This document shows positions 15,721 to 20,999 of a DNA stretch of 20,999 bases, in pieces. The stretch is taken from the NCBI GenBank assembly GCA_015228995.1, contig JADGCM010000012.1:1-20999 (forward strand), given 5' to 3'. The position numbers were made by a program, and so were the translations under genes. Within the stretch, counting starts at the first letter, position 1, and each line of letters begins with the position of its first letter. The DNA is from Magnetococcales bacterium. Its GTDB lineage: Bacteria; Pseudomonadota; Magnetococcia; Magnetococcales; JADGCH01. The notes below the pieces were generated by a model that was given only the letters and a program-made list of their open reading frames with translations, did not search any database and was not told where the DNA came from.

Positions 15721-16551
15721 CTACTTCAGCAACTGCAAGGCAATCTGCGGTTGCTGATTGGCCTGAGCCAACATCGCCGTACCCGCCTGTTGTAGAATAC
15801 TGTTGCGTGTCAAGGCCGCTGTCTCAGCAGCGATATCAGCATCGACAATACGTGACCGAGAGGCCGATACCCCCTCAGACATGGTTGCTAGATTGGCCAC
15901 CACCGCGTCAAAACGGTTTTGATAAGCCCCCAACTGGGAACGGATCACTGCCACACTATTGATGGCAGTGTCAACATTAGCAATCAAAGCTGTGATTGCT
16001 GAGGCCGTGGCACCGCTAATAGTATTAGACAGGGCGGTGATACCGATACCGGCCGCTGTGGCCGCACCAATGGTGATGCTCAACTGTTGGGTATTATAAG
16101 CCCCAATCTGGAACCTCTTGGCTGAAAAGGTGCCATCCAATACATTCTGCTTATTAAAACTAGTCTGGCTAGCAATACGCTGAATTTCACTGATGAGCTG
16201 ATTCACCTCTTTCTGGATGTCAGAACGGTCGGTGCTGGTGTAAGTATCACTGGCCGCCTGCACCGCTAATTCACGGATACGCTGTAAAGCCGAGTTGGTC
16301 TCACTCAACGAGCCATCGGCTACCTGTACCAACGAAACGGCATCGTTGCCGTTGCGTATGGCCTGATTAAGACCACGCACCTGTGCCGTCATACGGGTCG
16401 TAATGGACAACCCAGCCGCATCATCCGCAGCGTGGTTGATGCGTAAACCAGATGATAGCCGCTCAAAGGTCTTACCTAAGGCCATGGTAGAGCGGTTTAA
16501 GTATTTCTGAGACTGGATTGATGGCATATTGGTGTTGATAACAATGCCCAT
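15721..16551 (-). CDS. Flagellin (array member, 276 residues, ALGKTF type)
   Basis: It begins IVINTNMPSIQSQKYLNRSTMALGKTFERLSSGLRINHAADDAAG and ends SASRSRIVDADIAAETAALTRNSILQQAGTAMLAQANQQPQIALQLLK. Own features are SLSETNSALQ (the other array members have SLEETN), RIRELAVQAAS and VDTAINSVAVIRSQLGAYQNRFDAVVANLATMSEGVSASRSR. The central segment is the same minimal ITIGAATAAGIGITAL type. AGGGAGGA lies 6 nt before the ATG. Its 553-bp upstream spacer is the longest in the array. Confidence 0.95.
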   Translation of the reverse strand: MGIVINTNMPSIQSQKYLNRSTMALGKTFERLSSGLRINHAADDAAGLSITTRMTAQVRGLNQAIRNGNDAVSLVQVADGSLSETNSALQRIRELAVQAASDTYTSTDRSDIQKEVNQLISEIQRIASQTSFNKQNVLDGTFSAKRFQIGAYNTQQLSITIGAATAAGIGITALSNTISGATASAITALIANVDTAINSVAVIRSQLGAYQNRFDAVVANLATMSEGVSASRSRIVDADIAAETAALTRNSILQQAGTAMLAQANQQPQIALQLLK

Positions 16552-16566
16552 GGTAATCCTCCCTGT

Positions 16567-16584
16567 TATCGCACTCCGGCGATA
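16567..16584 (-). promoter_or_regulatory. SD-proximal GGAG-loop hairpin, flagellin 15721..16551
   Basis: TATCGC-CGGAGT-GCGATA on the minus strand, a perfect 6-bp stem with GGAG in the loop, followed by AACAGGGAGG. Confidence 0.55.
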
Positions 16585-16621
16585 CGAATCGTTAACGTTT
16601 ATTTCCTAAGATTCTTCCCTA

Positions 16622-16680
16622 AGATCCGTCCCTGGATCTACTCCTTGAGCTGTTCATTTTACCGGGGCAACTCGACCCGG
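16622..16680 (-). promoter_or_regulatory. Leader pseudoknot plus hairpin, flagellin 15721..16551
   Basis: Stem 1 is CCGGG/CCCGG. Stem 2 is GAGTTG with CAGCTC, where the single change relative to other copies still allows a U-G pair on the transcribed strand. The downstream hairpin is AGATCC-GTCCCT-GGATCT in plus orientation; the third pair differs from that at 15584 on both sides. Confidence 0.6.
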
Positions 16681-16682
16681 AT

Positions 16683-16705
16683 GATCCCTCCGTTAAGGAG
16701 GGATC
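16683..16705 (-). repeat. 9-bp inverted repeat directly upstream of the pseudoknot
   Basis: GATCCCTCC (16683-16691), GTTAA and GGAGGGATC (16697-16705) form a perfect 9-bp hairpin 2 bp away from pseudoknot stem 1. Other array leaders lack it. It has no T-run. It may be an insertion remnant or a leader-specific hairpin. Confidence 0.5.
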
Positions 16706-17000
16706 TAATCTCTACATTGCTGGTTTCACAAACCCATCCATAGGTCCGTCTTGGGCTGATCCGTTACCGAACCAGCCAAGCCCACTCCATCTGTTGACCA
16801 ATGGCGACAGACCGCATCCGTGCGGTACCGACTCATCGTGTCAACATCACTGCTCTCCCTCTCAAGATATCCCTACTCCACAGGAGAACATTTCGCCATC
16901 ACTGGCTTTGGCACACCATCCTGGTATGCACTCAATCGCCATCCCTGGCCGATTCGAAATCCCCTCACCCCTTGTGGACGGGGGAAAAAAGGCTTCATGA
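16706..17000. other. Unassigned spacer within the flagellin array
   Basis: About 295 bp without a credible gene or promoter. Short frames on the plus strand lack an SD or any recognisable product. One small inverted repeat is visible, ACCGCA-TCCG-TGCGGT at 16811..16826. No sigma-28 or sigma-54 site of correct spacing was found on either strand. Confidence 0.5.
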
Positions 17001-17096
17001 GCCCTCACCCCCGGCCCCTCTCCCGCTGGGAGAGGGGAGGAAAACGTGTCTTCAAGTCCCCTCTCCCAACGGGAGAGGGGATTTAGGGGTGAGGGC
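17001..17096. repeat. BIME-like composite of two REP-like palindromes
   Basis: An outer 11-bp inverted repeat, GCCCTCACCCC (17001-17011) and GGGGTGAGGGC (17086-17096), encloses two inner hairpins: CCCCTCTCCC-GCT-GGGAGAGGGG (17015-17037) and CCCCTCTCCC-AAC-GGGAGAGGGG (17058-17080). A decayed half-unit, CCCCTCACCCCTTGTGG, lies just left at 16961. This nested layout is that of a bacterial interspersed mosaic element. Confidence 0.7.
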
Positions 17097-17104
17097 TAAA
17101 ATGA

Positions 17105-17935
17105 CTACCTCAATAATTGTAACGCGATCTGCGGTTGCTGATTGGCCTGGGCCAGGATCGCCGTGCCCGCTTGTTGCAAGATGCTGTTGCGCGTCAAGGC
17201 CGCCGTCTCGGCCGCAATATCGGCATCCGTGATCCGCGACCGCGCCGATGATACCCCTTCAGACATAGTCGCTAAGTTAGCTACTACTGCATCAAAACGG
17301 TTTTGATAAGCCCCCAGTTGCGAGCGAATGACTGCCACACTGCCAATGGCATTATCAACATTGGCAATCAACGCTGTGATTGCTGATGCCGTAGCGCCGC
17401 TGATGGTGTTAGACAAAGCGGTAATACCGATACCGGCCGCCGTCGCTGCCCCAATGGTGATACTCAGCTGTTGGGTATTATAAGCCCCAATCTGGAACCT
17501 CTTGGCTGAATAGGTGCCATCCAACACATTCTGCTTATTGAAACTGGTATGACTGGCAATACGTTGAATCTCACTAATGAGCTGATTCACCTCTTTCTGG
17601 ATATCGGAACGGTCAGTGCTGGTATAGGTGTCACTGGCCGCCTGTACCGTCAATTCACGAATGCGTTGCAAGGCCGAGTTGGTCTCTTCCAACGAACCAT
17701 CCGCCACTTGTAGCAACGAAATGGCATCGTTACCGTTGCGTATGGCCTGATTGAGGCCACGTACCTGCGAGGTCATACGGGTACTGATCGACAATCCAGC
17801 CGAGTCATCCGCCGCGTGGTTGATCCGTAAACCAGACGATAGTCGCTCAAAAGTCTTGCTCAACTCCATCGTCGAACGGCCCAGATATCTCTGAGATTGA
17901 ATCGAAGGCATGTTGGTGTTAACAACAATGGCCAT
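17105..17935 (-). CDS. Flagellin (array member, 276 residues, MELSKTF type)
   Basis: It begins IVVNTNMPSIQSQRYLGRSTMELSKTFERLSSGLRINHAADDSAG and ends SSARSRITDADIAAETAALTRNSILQQAGTAILAQANQQPQIALQLLR. By my reading it differs from the adjacent copy at 18060..18890 at only three residues (Ser/Gly in MELxKTF, Leu/Val in ISLxQV, Ile/Met in GTAxLAQ), and 416 bp in the middle are identical at the DNA level (17289..17704). AGGGAGGA lies 6 nt before the ATG. Confidence 0.95.
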   Translation of the reverse strand: MAIVVNTNMPSIQSQRYLGRSTMELSKTFERLSSGLRINHAADDSAGLSISTRMTSQVRGLNQAIRNGNDAISLLQVADGSLEETNSALQRIRELTVQAASDTYTSTDRSDIQKEVNQLISEIQRIASHTSFNKQNVLDGTYSAKRFQIGAYNTQQLSITIGAATAAGIGITALSNTISGATASAITALIANVDNAIGSVAVIRSQLGAYQNRFDAVVANLATMSEGVSSARSRITDADIAAETAALTRNSILQQAGTAILAQANQQPQIALQLLR

Positions 17936-17950
17936 GACAATCCTCCCTGT

Positions 17951-17968
17951 TATCGCGCTCCGGCGATA
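17951..17968 (-). promoter_or_regulatory. SD-proximal GGAG-loop hairpin, flagellin 17105..17935
   Basis: TATCGC-CGGAGC-GCGATA on the minus strand, 6-bp perfect stem, GGAG in the loop, followed by AACAGGGAGG. Confidence 0.55.
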
Positions 17969-17992
17969 TAAATAGTTATCGTTTATCCTCTA

Positions 17993-18050
17993 AGGTCCAT
18001 CCATGGACCTGTTTTTGAGCTGTTCATTTTACCGAGACAACCCGACCCGG
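17993..18050 (-). promoter_or_regulatory. Leader pseudoknot plus hairpin, flagellin 17105..17935
   Basis: Stem 1 is CCGGG/CTCGG (one G-U pair on the transcribed strand). Stem 2 is GGGTTG with CAGCTC, held by two wobbles. The hairpin is AGGTCCAT-CC-ATGGACCT, an 8-bp variant in which two pairs have changed on both sides. It begins 9 nt after the stop of the upstream flagellin. Confidence 0.6.
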
Positions 18051-18059
18051 ATTGATTCC

Positions 18060-18890
18060 TTACCTCAGCAACTGCAACGCAATCTGCGGCTGCTGATTGG
18101 CCTGCGCCAGCATCGCCGTACCCGCTTGTTGCAAGATACTGTTGCGTGTCAATGCCGCCGTTTCGGCCGCAATATCGGCATCGGTGATCCGCGACCGTGC
18201 CGATGATACCCCTTCAGACATAGTCGCCAAGTTAGCTACTACCGCATCAAAACGGTTTTGATAAGCCCCCAGTTGCGAGCGAATGACTGCCACACTGCCA
18301 ATGGCATTATCAACATTGGCAATCAACGCTGTGATTGCTGATGCCGTAGCGCCGCTGATGGTGTTAGACAAAGCGGTAATACCGATACCGGCCGCCGTCG
18401 CTGCCCCAATGGTGATACTCAGCTGTTGGGTATTATAAGCCCCAATCTGGAACCTCTTGGCTGAATAGGTGCCATCCAACACATTCTGCTTATTGAAACT
18501 GGTATGACTGGCAATACGTTGAATCTCACTAATGAGCTGATTCACCTCTTTCTGGATATCGGAACGGTCAGTGCTGGTATAGGTGTCACTGGCCGCCTGT
18601 ACCGTCAATTCACGAATGCGTTGCAAGGCCGAGTTGGTCTCTTCCAACGAACCATCCGCTACCTGTACCAACGAAATGGCATCGTTACCGTTGCGTATGG
18701 CCTGATTGAGACCACGCACTTGCGATGTCATACGGGTACTGATCGACAATCCAGCCGAGTCATCCGCCGCATGGTTGATCCGTAAACCAGACGATAGTCG
18801 CTCAAAAGTCTTGCCCAACTCCATCGTCGAACGGCCCAGATATCTCTGCGACTGAATCGAAGGCATGTTGGTATTGACAACAATGGCCAT
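18060..18890 (-). CDS. Flagellin (array member, 276 residues, MELGKTF type)
   Basis: It begins IVVNTNMPSIQSQRYLGRSTMELGKTFERLSSG and ends GTAMLAQANQQPQIALQLLR. It is the near-twin of 17105..17935, with TSFNKQNVLDGTYSAKRFQIGAYNTQQLSITIGAATAAGIGITAL in the central part of both and the array-wide change to SHTSFN (others have SQTSFN) shared only by this pair. AGGGAGGA lies 6 nt before the ATG. Its leader is the one array leader without the pseudoknot element; a REP-like palindrome is there instead. Confidence 0.95.
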   Translation of the reverse strand: MAIVVNTNMPSIQSQRYLGRSTMELGKTFERLSSGLRINHAADDSAGLSISTRMTSQVRGLNQAIRNGNDAISLVQVADGSLEETNSALQRIRELTVQAASDTYTSTDRSDIQKEVNQLISEIQRIASHTSFNKQNVLDGTYSAKRFQIGAYNTQQLSITIGAATAAGIGITALSNTISGATASAITALIANVDNAIGSVAVIRSQLGAYQNRFDAVVANLATMSEGVSSARSRITDADIAAETAALTRNSILQQAGTAMLAQANQQPQIALQLLR

Positions 18891-18905
18891 GACAATCCTC
18901 CCTGT

Positions 18906-18923
18906 TATCGCGCTCCAGCGATA
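18906..18923 (-). promoter_or_regulatory. SD-proximal GGAG-loop hairpin, flagellin 18060..18890
   Basis: TATCGC-TGGAGC-GCGATA on the minus strand, 6-bp perfect stem, GGAG in the loop. It is kept even though the upstream pseudoknot is absent. Confidence 0.55.
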
Positions 18924-18963
18924 TAAATGGTTATCGTTTATCCCTCAAAAATCCATCCTTATT

Positions 18964-19001
18964 CCCCCTCACACTCCCCCTCTCCCACAAAGGGAGAAGG
19001 G
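18964..19001. repeat. REP-like palindrome, slightly degenerate
   Basis: CCCCTCTCCC (18977-18986), ACAAA and GGGAGAAGGG (18992-19001) with one mismatch, preceded by CCCCCTCACACT. It occupies the place where other array leaders have the pseudoknot. Confidence 0.6.
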
Positions 19002-19022
19002 AAAGACGAAGGTCAAAAACTA

Positions 19023-19853
19023 CTATGCCAATAATTGCAATGCGATCTGTGGCTGCTGATTGGCCTGCGCCAGCATCGCCGTACCCGCCTGCTGCAAAAT
19101 GCTGTTACGGGTCAAAGCTGCGGTCTCAGCGGCAATATCGGCATCCAAAACCCGCGAACGTGCCGCACTAATCCCCTCAGACATGGTCCCTAAATTAGCG
19201 ACCACTGCCTCAAAACGGTTCTGATAAGCCCCCAACTGGGATCGGATCACCGCGACACTGTTAATGGCGTTGTCAACATTGGCGATCAGCGCTGTAATCG
19301 CCGAGGCCGTGGCACCACTGATGGTATTCGACAAAGCGGTGATACCCAAACCAGCCGCCGTCGCCGCCCCAATGGTGATGCTTAGTTGCTGGCCATTGTA
19401 AGCACCAATTTGAAACTTCTTCGATGAATAAGTGCCATCGATCACACCCTGTTTGTTAAAACTGGTCTGGGAGGCAATGCGCTGAATCTCACTCACCAGT
19501 TGGTTGACCTCCTTCTGAATATCAGCACGGTCAGTACTGGTATAAGTGTCACTGGCCGCCTGGACCGTCAATTCACGAATGCGTTGCAAGGCCGAATTGG
19601 TCTCTTCCAACGAACCATCCGCTACCTGCACCAACGAAATGGCATCGTTGGCATTCCGCATCGCTTGGTTGACACCACGCACCTGGGCGGTCATGCGGGT
19701 AGTAATCGACAATCCAGCCGCGTCGTCAGCAGCATGATTGACCCGTAATCCAGAAGATAACCGTTCAAAGGTCTTGCTCAGCGCCATCGTTGAGCGGGTC
19801 AGATACCTCTGTGACTGAATTGAGGGCATGTTGGTGTTGATAACAATGGCCAT
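19023..19853 (-). CDS. Flagellin (array member, 276 residues, near-twin of the next upstream gene)
   Basis: It begins IVINTNMPSIQSQRYLTRSTMALSKTFERLSSGLRVNHAADDAAG and ends LQLLA. All residues but the last are the same as in 19981..20811, where the final residue is Lys. A DNA stretch of about 563 bp (19234..19796) is identical, whereas the 3' quarter has many silent differences. Pair-specific residues are RVNHAADD, VRGVNQAMRNAND, NKQGVIDGTYSSKKF and GQQLS. AGGGAGGA lies 6 nt before the ATG. Confidence 0.95.
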   Translation of the reverse strand: MAIVINTNMPSIQSQRYLTRSTMALSKTFERLSSGLRVNHAADDAAGLSITTRMTAQVRGVNQAMRNANDAISLVQVADGSLEETNSALQRIRELTVQAASDTYTSTDRADIQKEVNQLVSEIQRIASQTSFNKQGVIDGTYSSKKFQIGAYNGQQLSITIGAATAAGLGITALSNTISGATASAITALIANVDNAINSVAVIRSQLGAYQNRFEAVVANLGTMSEGISAARSRVLDADIAAETAALTRNSILQQAGTAMLAQANQQPQIALQLLA

Positions 19854-19868
19854 AATAATCCTCCCTGC

Positions 19869-19886
19869 TACCGCTCTCCGGCGATA
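19869..19886 (-). promoter_or_regulatory. SD-proximal GGAG-loop hairpin, flagellin 19023..19853
   Basis: TATCGC-CGGAGA-GCGGTA on the minus strand; the stem survives through one wobble pair, and GGAG stays in the loop. Confidence 0.55.
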
Positions 19887-19912
19887 TTAACAACAGTTAT
19901 CCCTATGTTCTC

Positions 19913-19971
19913 AGATCCGTCCCTGGATCTATCCCATGAGTCGTTCATTTCACCGGGGCAACTCGACCCGG
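19913..19971 (-). promoter_or_regulatory. Leader pseudoknot plus hairpin, flagellin 19023..19853
   Basis: Stem 1 CCGGG/CCCGG; stem 2 GAGTTG with CGACTC (one wobble); third-loop sequence TGAAATGAA. The hairpin is AGATCC-GTCCCT-GGATCT in plus orientation. It begins 9 nt after the TAG stop of the upstream flagellin, so the element must lie in the intercistronic mRNA if the genes are co-transcribed. Confidence 0.6.
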
Positions 19972-19980
19972 ATTAATCCA

Positions 19981-20811
19981 CTACTTCAGCAACTGCAACG
20001 CGATCTGGGGTTGCTGATTGGCCTGTGCCAACATCGCCGTCCCCGCCTGTTGCAAAATACTGTTGCGAGTCAAAGCTGCGGTCTCAGCGGCAATATCGGC
20101 ATCCAGAACCCGCGAACGAGCCGCACTAATCCCCTCGGACATGGTCCCCAAGTTGGCTACTACCGCCTCAAAACGGTTCTGATAAGCCCCTAACTGGGAT
20201 CGGATCACCGCGACACTGTTAATGGCGTTGTCAACATTGGCGATCAGCGCTGTAATCGCCGAGGCCGTGGCACCACTGATGGTATTCGACAAAGCGGTGA
20301 TACCCAAACCAGCCGCCGTCGCCGCCCCAATGGTGATGCTTAGTTGCTGGCCATTGTAAGCACCAATTTGAAACTTCTTCGATGAATAAGTGCCATCGAT
20401 CACACCCTGTTTGTTAAAACTGGTCTGGGAGGCAATGCGCTGAATCTCACTCACCAGTTGGTTGACCTCCTTCTGAATATCAGCACGGTCAGTACTGGTA
20501 TAAGTGTCACTGGCCGCCTGGACCGTCAATTCACGAATGCGTTGCAAGGCCGAATTGGTCTCTTCCAACGAACCATCCGCTACCTGCACCAACGAAATGG
20601 CATCGTTGGCATTCCGCATCGCTTGGTTGACACCACGCACCTGGGCGGTCATGCGGGTAGTAATCGACAATCCAGCCGCGTCGTCAGCAGCATGATTGAC
20701 CCGTAATCCAGAAGATAACCGTTCAAAGGTCTTGCTCAGCGCCATCGTTGAGCGAGTCAGATACCTCTGTGACTGAATTGAAGGCATGTTGGTGTTGATA
20801 ACAATGGCCAT
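19981..20811 (-). CDS. Flagellin (array member, 276 residues, ends LQLLK)
   Basis: Its protein matches 19023..19853 except for the last residue. Synonymous differences cluster in the final 210 bp and at the far 5' edge, a pattern of recent gene conversion, not recent whole-gene duplication. The ATG has AGGGAGGA 6 nt upstream. It is the first complete gene of the array in this window; 188 bp upstream with a full leader element and a REP-like end suggest the array may continue past the right edge. Confidence 0.95.
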   Translation of the reverse strand: MAIVINTNMPSIQSQRYLTRSTMALSKTFERLSSGLRVNHAADDAAGLSITTRMTAQVRGVNQAMRNANDAISLVQVADGSLEETNSALQRIRELTVQAASDTYTSTDRADIQKEVNQLVSEIQRIASQTSFNKQGVIDGTYSSKKFQIGAYNGQQLSITIGAATAAGLGITALSNTISGATASAITALIANVDNAINSVAVIRSQLGAYQNRFEAVVANLGTMSEGISAARSRVLDADIAAETAALTRNSILQQAGTAMLAQANQQPQIALQLLK

Positions 20812-20826
20812 AATAATCCTCCCTGC

Positions 20827-20844
20827 TATCGCTCTCCGGCGATA
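20827..20844 (-). promoter_or_regulatory. SD-proximal GGAG-loop hairpin, flagellin 19981..20811
   Basis: TATCGC-CGGAGA-GCGATA on the minus strand, a perfect 6-bp stem with GGAG in the loop. The partner copy at 19869 has GCGGTA in its 3' arm. Confidence 0.55.
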
Positions 20845-20874
20845 CTAATAACGATCGCTCATCCCTATATTCCC

Positions 20875-20933
20875 AGATCCGTCCCTGGATCTATCCCATG
20901 AGTCGTTCATTTTACCGGGACAACTCGACCCGG
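20875..20933 (-). promoter_or_regulatory. Leader pseudoknot plus hairpin, flagellin 19981..20811
   Basis: Stem 1 CCGGG/CCCGG; stem 2 GAGTTG with CGACTC (one wobble); loop TAAAATGAA. The hairpin is AGATCC-GTCCCT-GGATCT in plus orientation. Confidence 0.6.
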
Positions 20934-20942
20934 ATTAATTCC

Positions 20943-20990
20943 TCTCCCCCTCACCCACCCACCCCCTCTCCCACAAGGGGCGAGCGGGCG
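20943..20990. repeat. Decayed REP-like palindrome at window edge
   Basis: CCCCTCTCCC (20963-20972), ACAA, then GGGGCGAGCGGG; the second arm has substitutions. CCCCCTCACCCACCC precedes it, as in the other copies. Confidence 0.5.
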
Positions 20991-20999
20991 GCATGGAGC

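Noticed and set aside
16948..16960. GCCGATTC on the plus strand as a sigma-28 promoter
   Set aside because: No plus-strand gene follows it and the -35 is poor; probably chance.
19913..19983. Stop-codon readthrough signal: a UAG followed about 9 nt later by a pseudoknot, as in murine leukaemia virus
   Set aside because: At another copy the distance from stop to pseudoknot is 77 nt, and one of the near-stop cases uses TAA. Position relative to the downstream flagellin is more constant in character, so a leader role fits better.
19500..20706. Repeated antisense frames on the plus strand inside the flagellin genes (for example 19500..19748 and 20458..20706)
   Set aside because: They are mirror images of conserved flagellin coding sequence, have no SD, and encode no recognisable protein.
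15610..20933. TAAA within the pseudoknot loop as a sigma-28 -35 element
   Set aside because: At the right distance downstream there is no conserved GCCGATAA-like -10; the sequence there differs from copy to copy.
15584..20933. CRISPR-like array because of regularly spaced similar units
   Set aside because: The period is that of whole flagellin genes (about 0.95 kb) and the units are diverged and structured; there are no spacers or cas genes.

Overview
The window is a flagellar late-gene locus. Almost every gene is on the minus strand, so transcription runs from high to low coordinates. The only plus-strand gene is a SuhB-type phosphatase. Base composition looks near 50% GC, with gammaproteobacterial-style genes (HslR, SuhB). 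Nine flagellin or flagellin-like genes sit together with FliW, a protein scarce in most enteric-type proteobacteria. This combination would fit a magnetotactic coccus (Magnetococcales) or another proteobacterium with a large flagellin family. That placement is an inference; there is no rRNA or marker gene to test it.

Layout in the direction of transcription: from the right edge to 12484 there is an array of flagellins. Six are about 276 residues and closely related (two adjacent pairs are almost identical), a further one has 285 residues and its own predicted sigma-28 promoter, and the last (12484..13305) is a very divergent flagellin-like protein. suhB lies convergently between this array and a second block. 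The second block starts at a good sigma-54-like promoter (11469..11486) and reads flgK-flgL-fliW-flagellin-fliD-fliS-fliS-(FliT-like)-zinc protein-GTPase-GTPase-hslR-Rpn/YhgA-like nuclease. Gaps are 0-45 bp or short overlaps, so it could be one transcript of about 11 kb. The last gene runs off the left edge.

Together these genes supply the outer filament: hook-filament junction proteins (FlgK, FlgL), cap (FliD), filament subunits, export chaperones (two FliS copies, a possible FliT-like protein) and the flagellin-binding regulator FliW. The two GTPases and the nine-cysteine zinc protein have no standard flagellar role. Their position suggests, but does not prove, a link to motility.

The most notable observation is in the flagellin leaders. 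Six of them carry a conserved element that folds as a compact H-type pseudoknot, with pairing kept by compensatory and wobble changes. In five of these a second hairpin with strongly covarying stems follows. Six leaders also have an SD-proximal hairpin that presents GGAG in its loop. The repeated GGA motifs and the presence of fliW suggest CsrA-FliW-type translational control of the array. The pseudoknot itself matches no element I can name. REP/BIME-like CCCCTCTCCC palindromes fill several of the same spacers.
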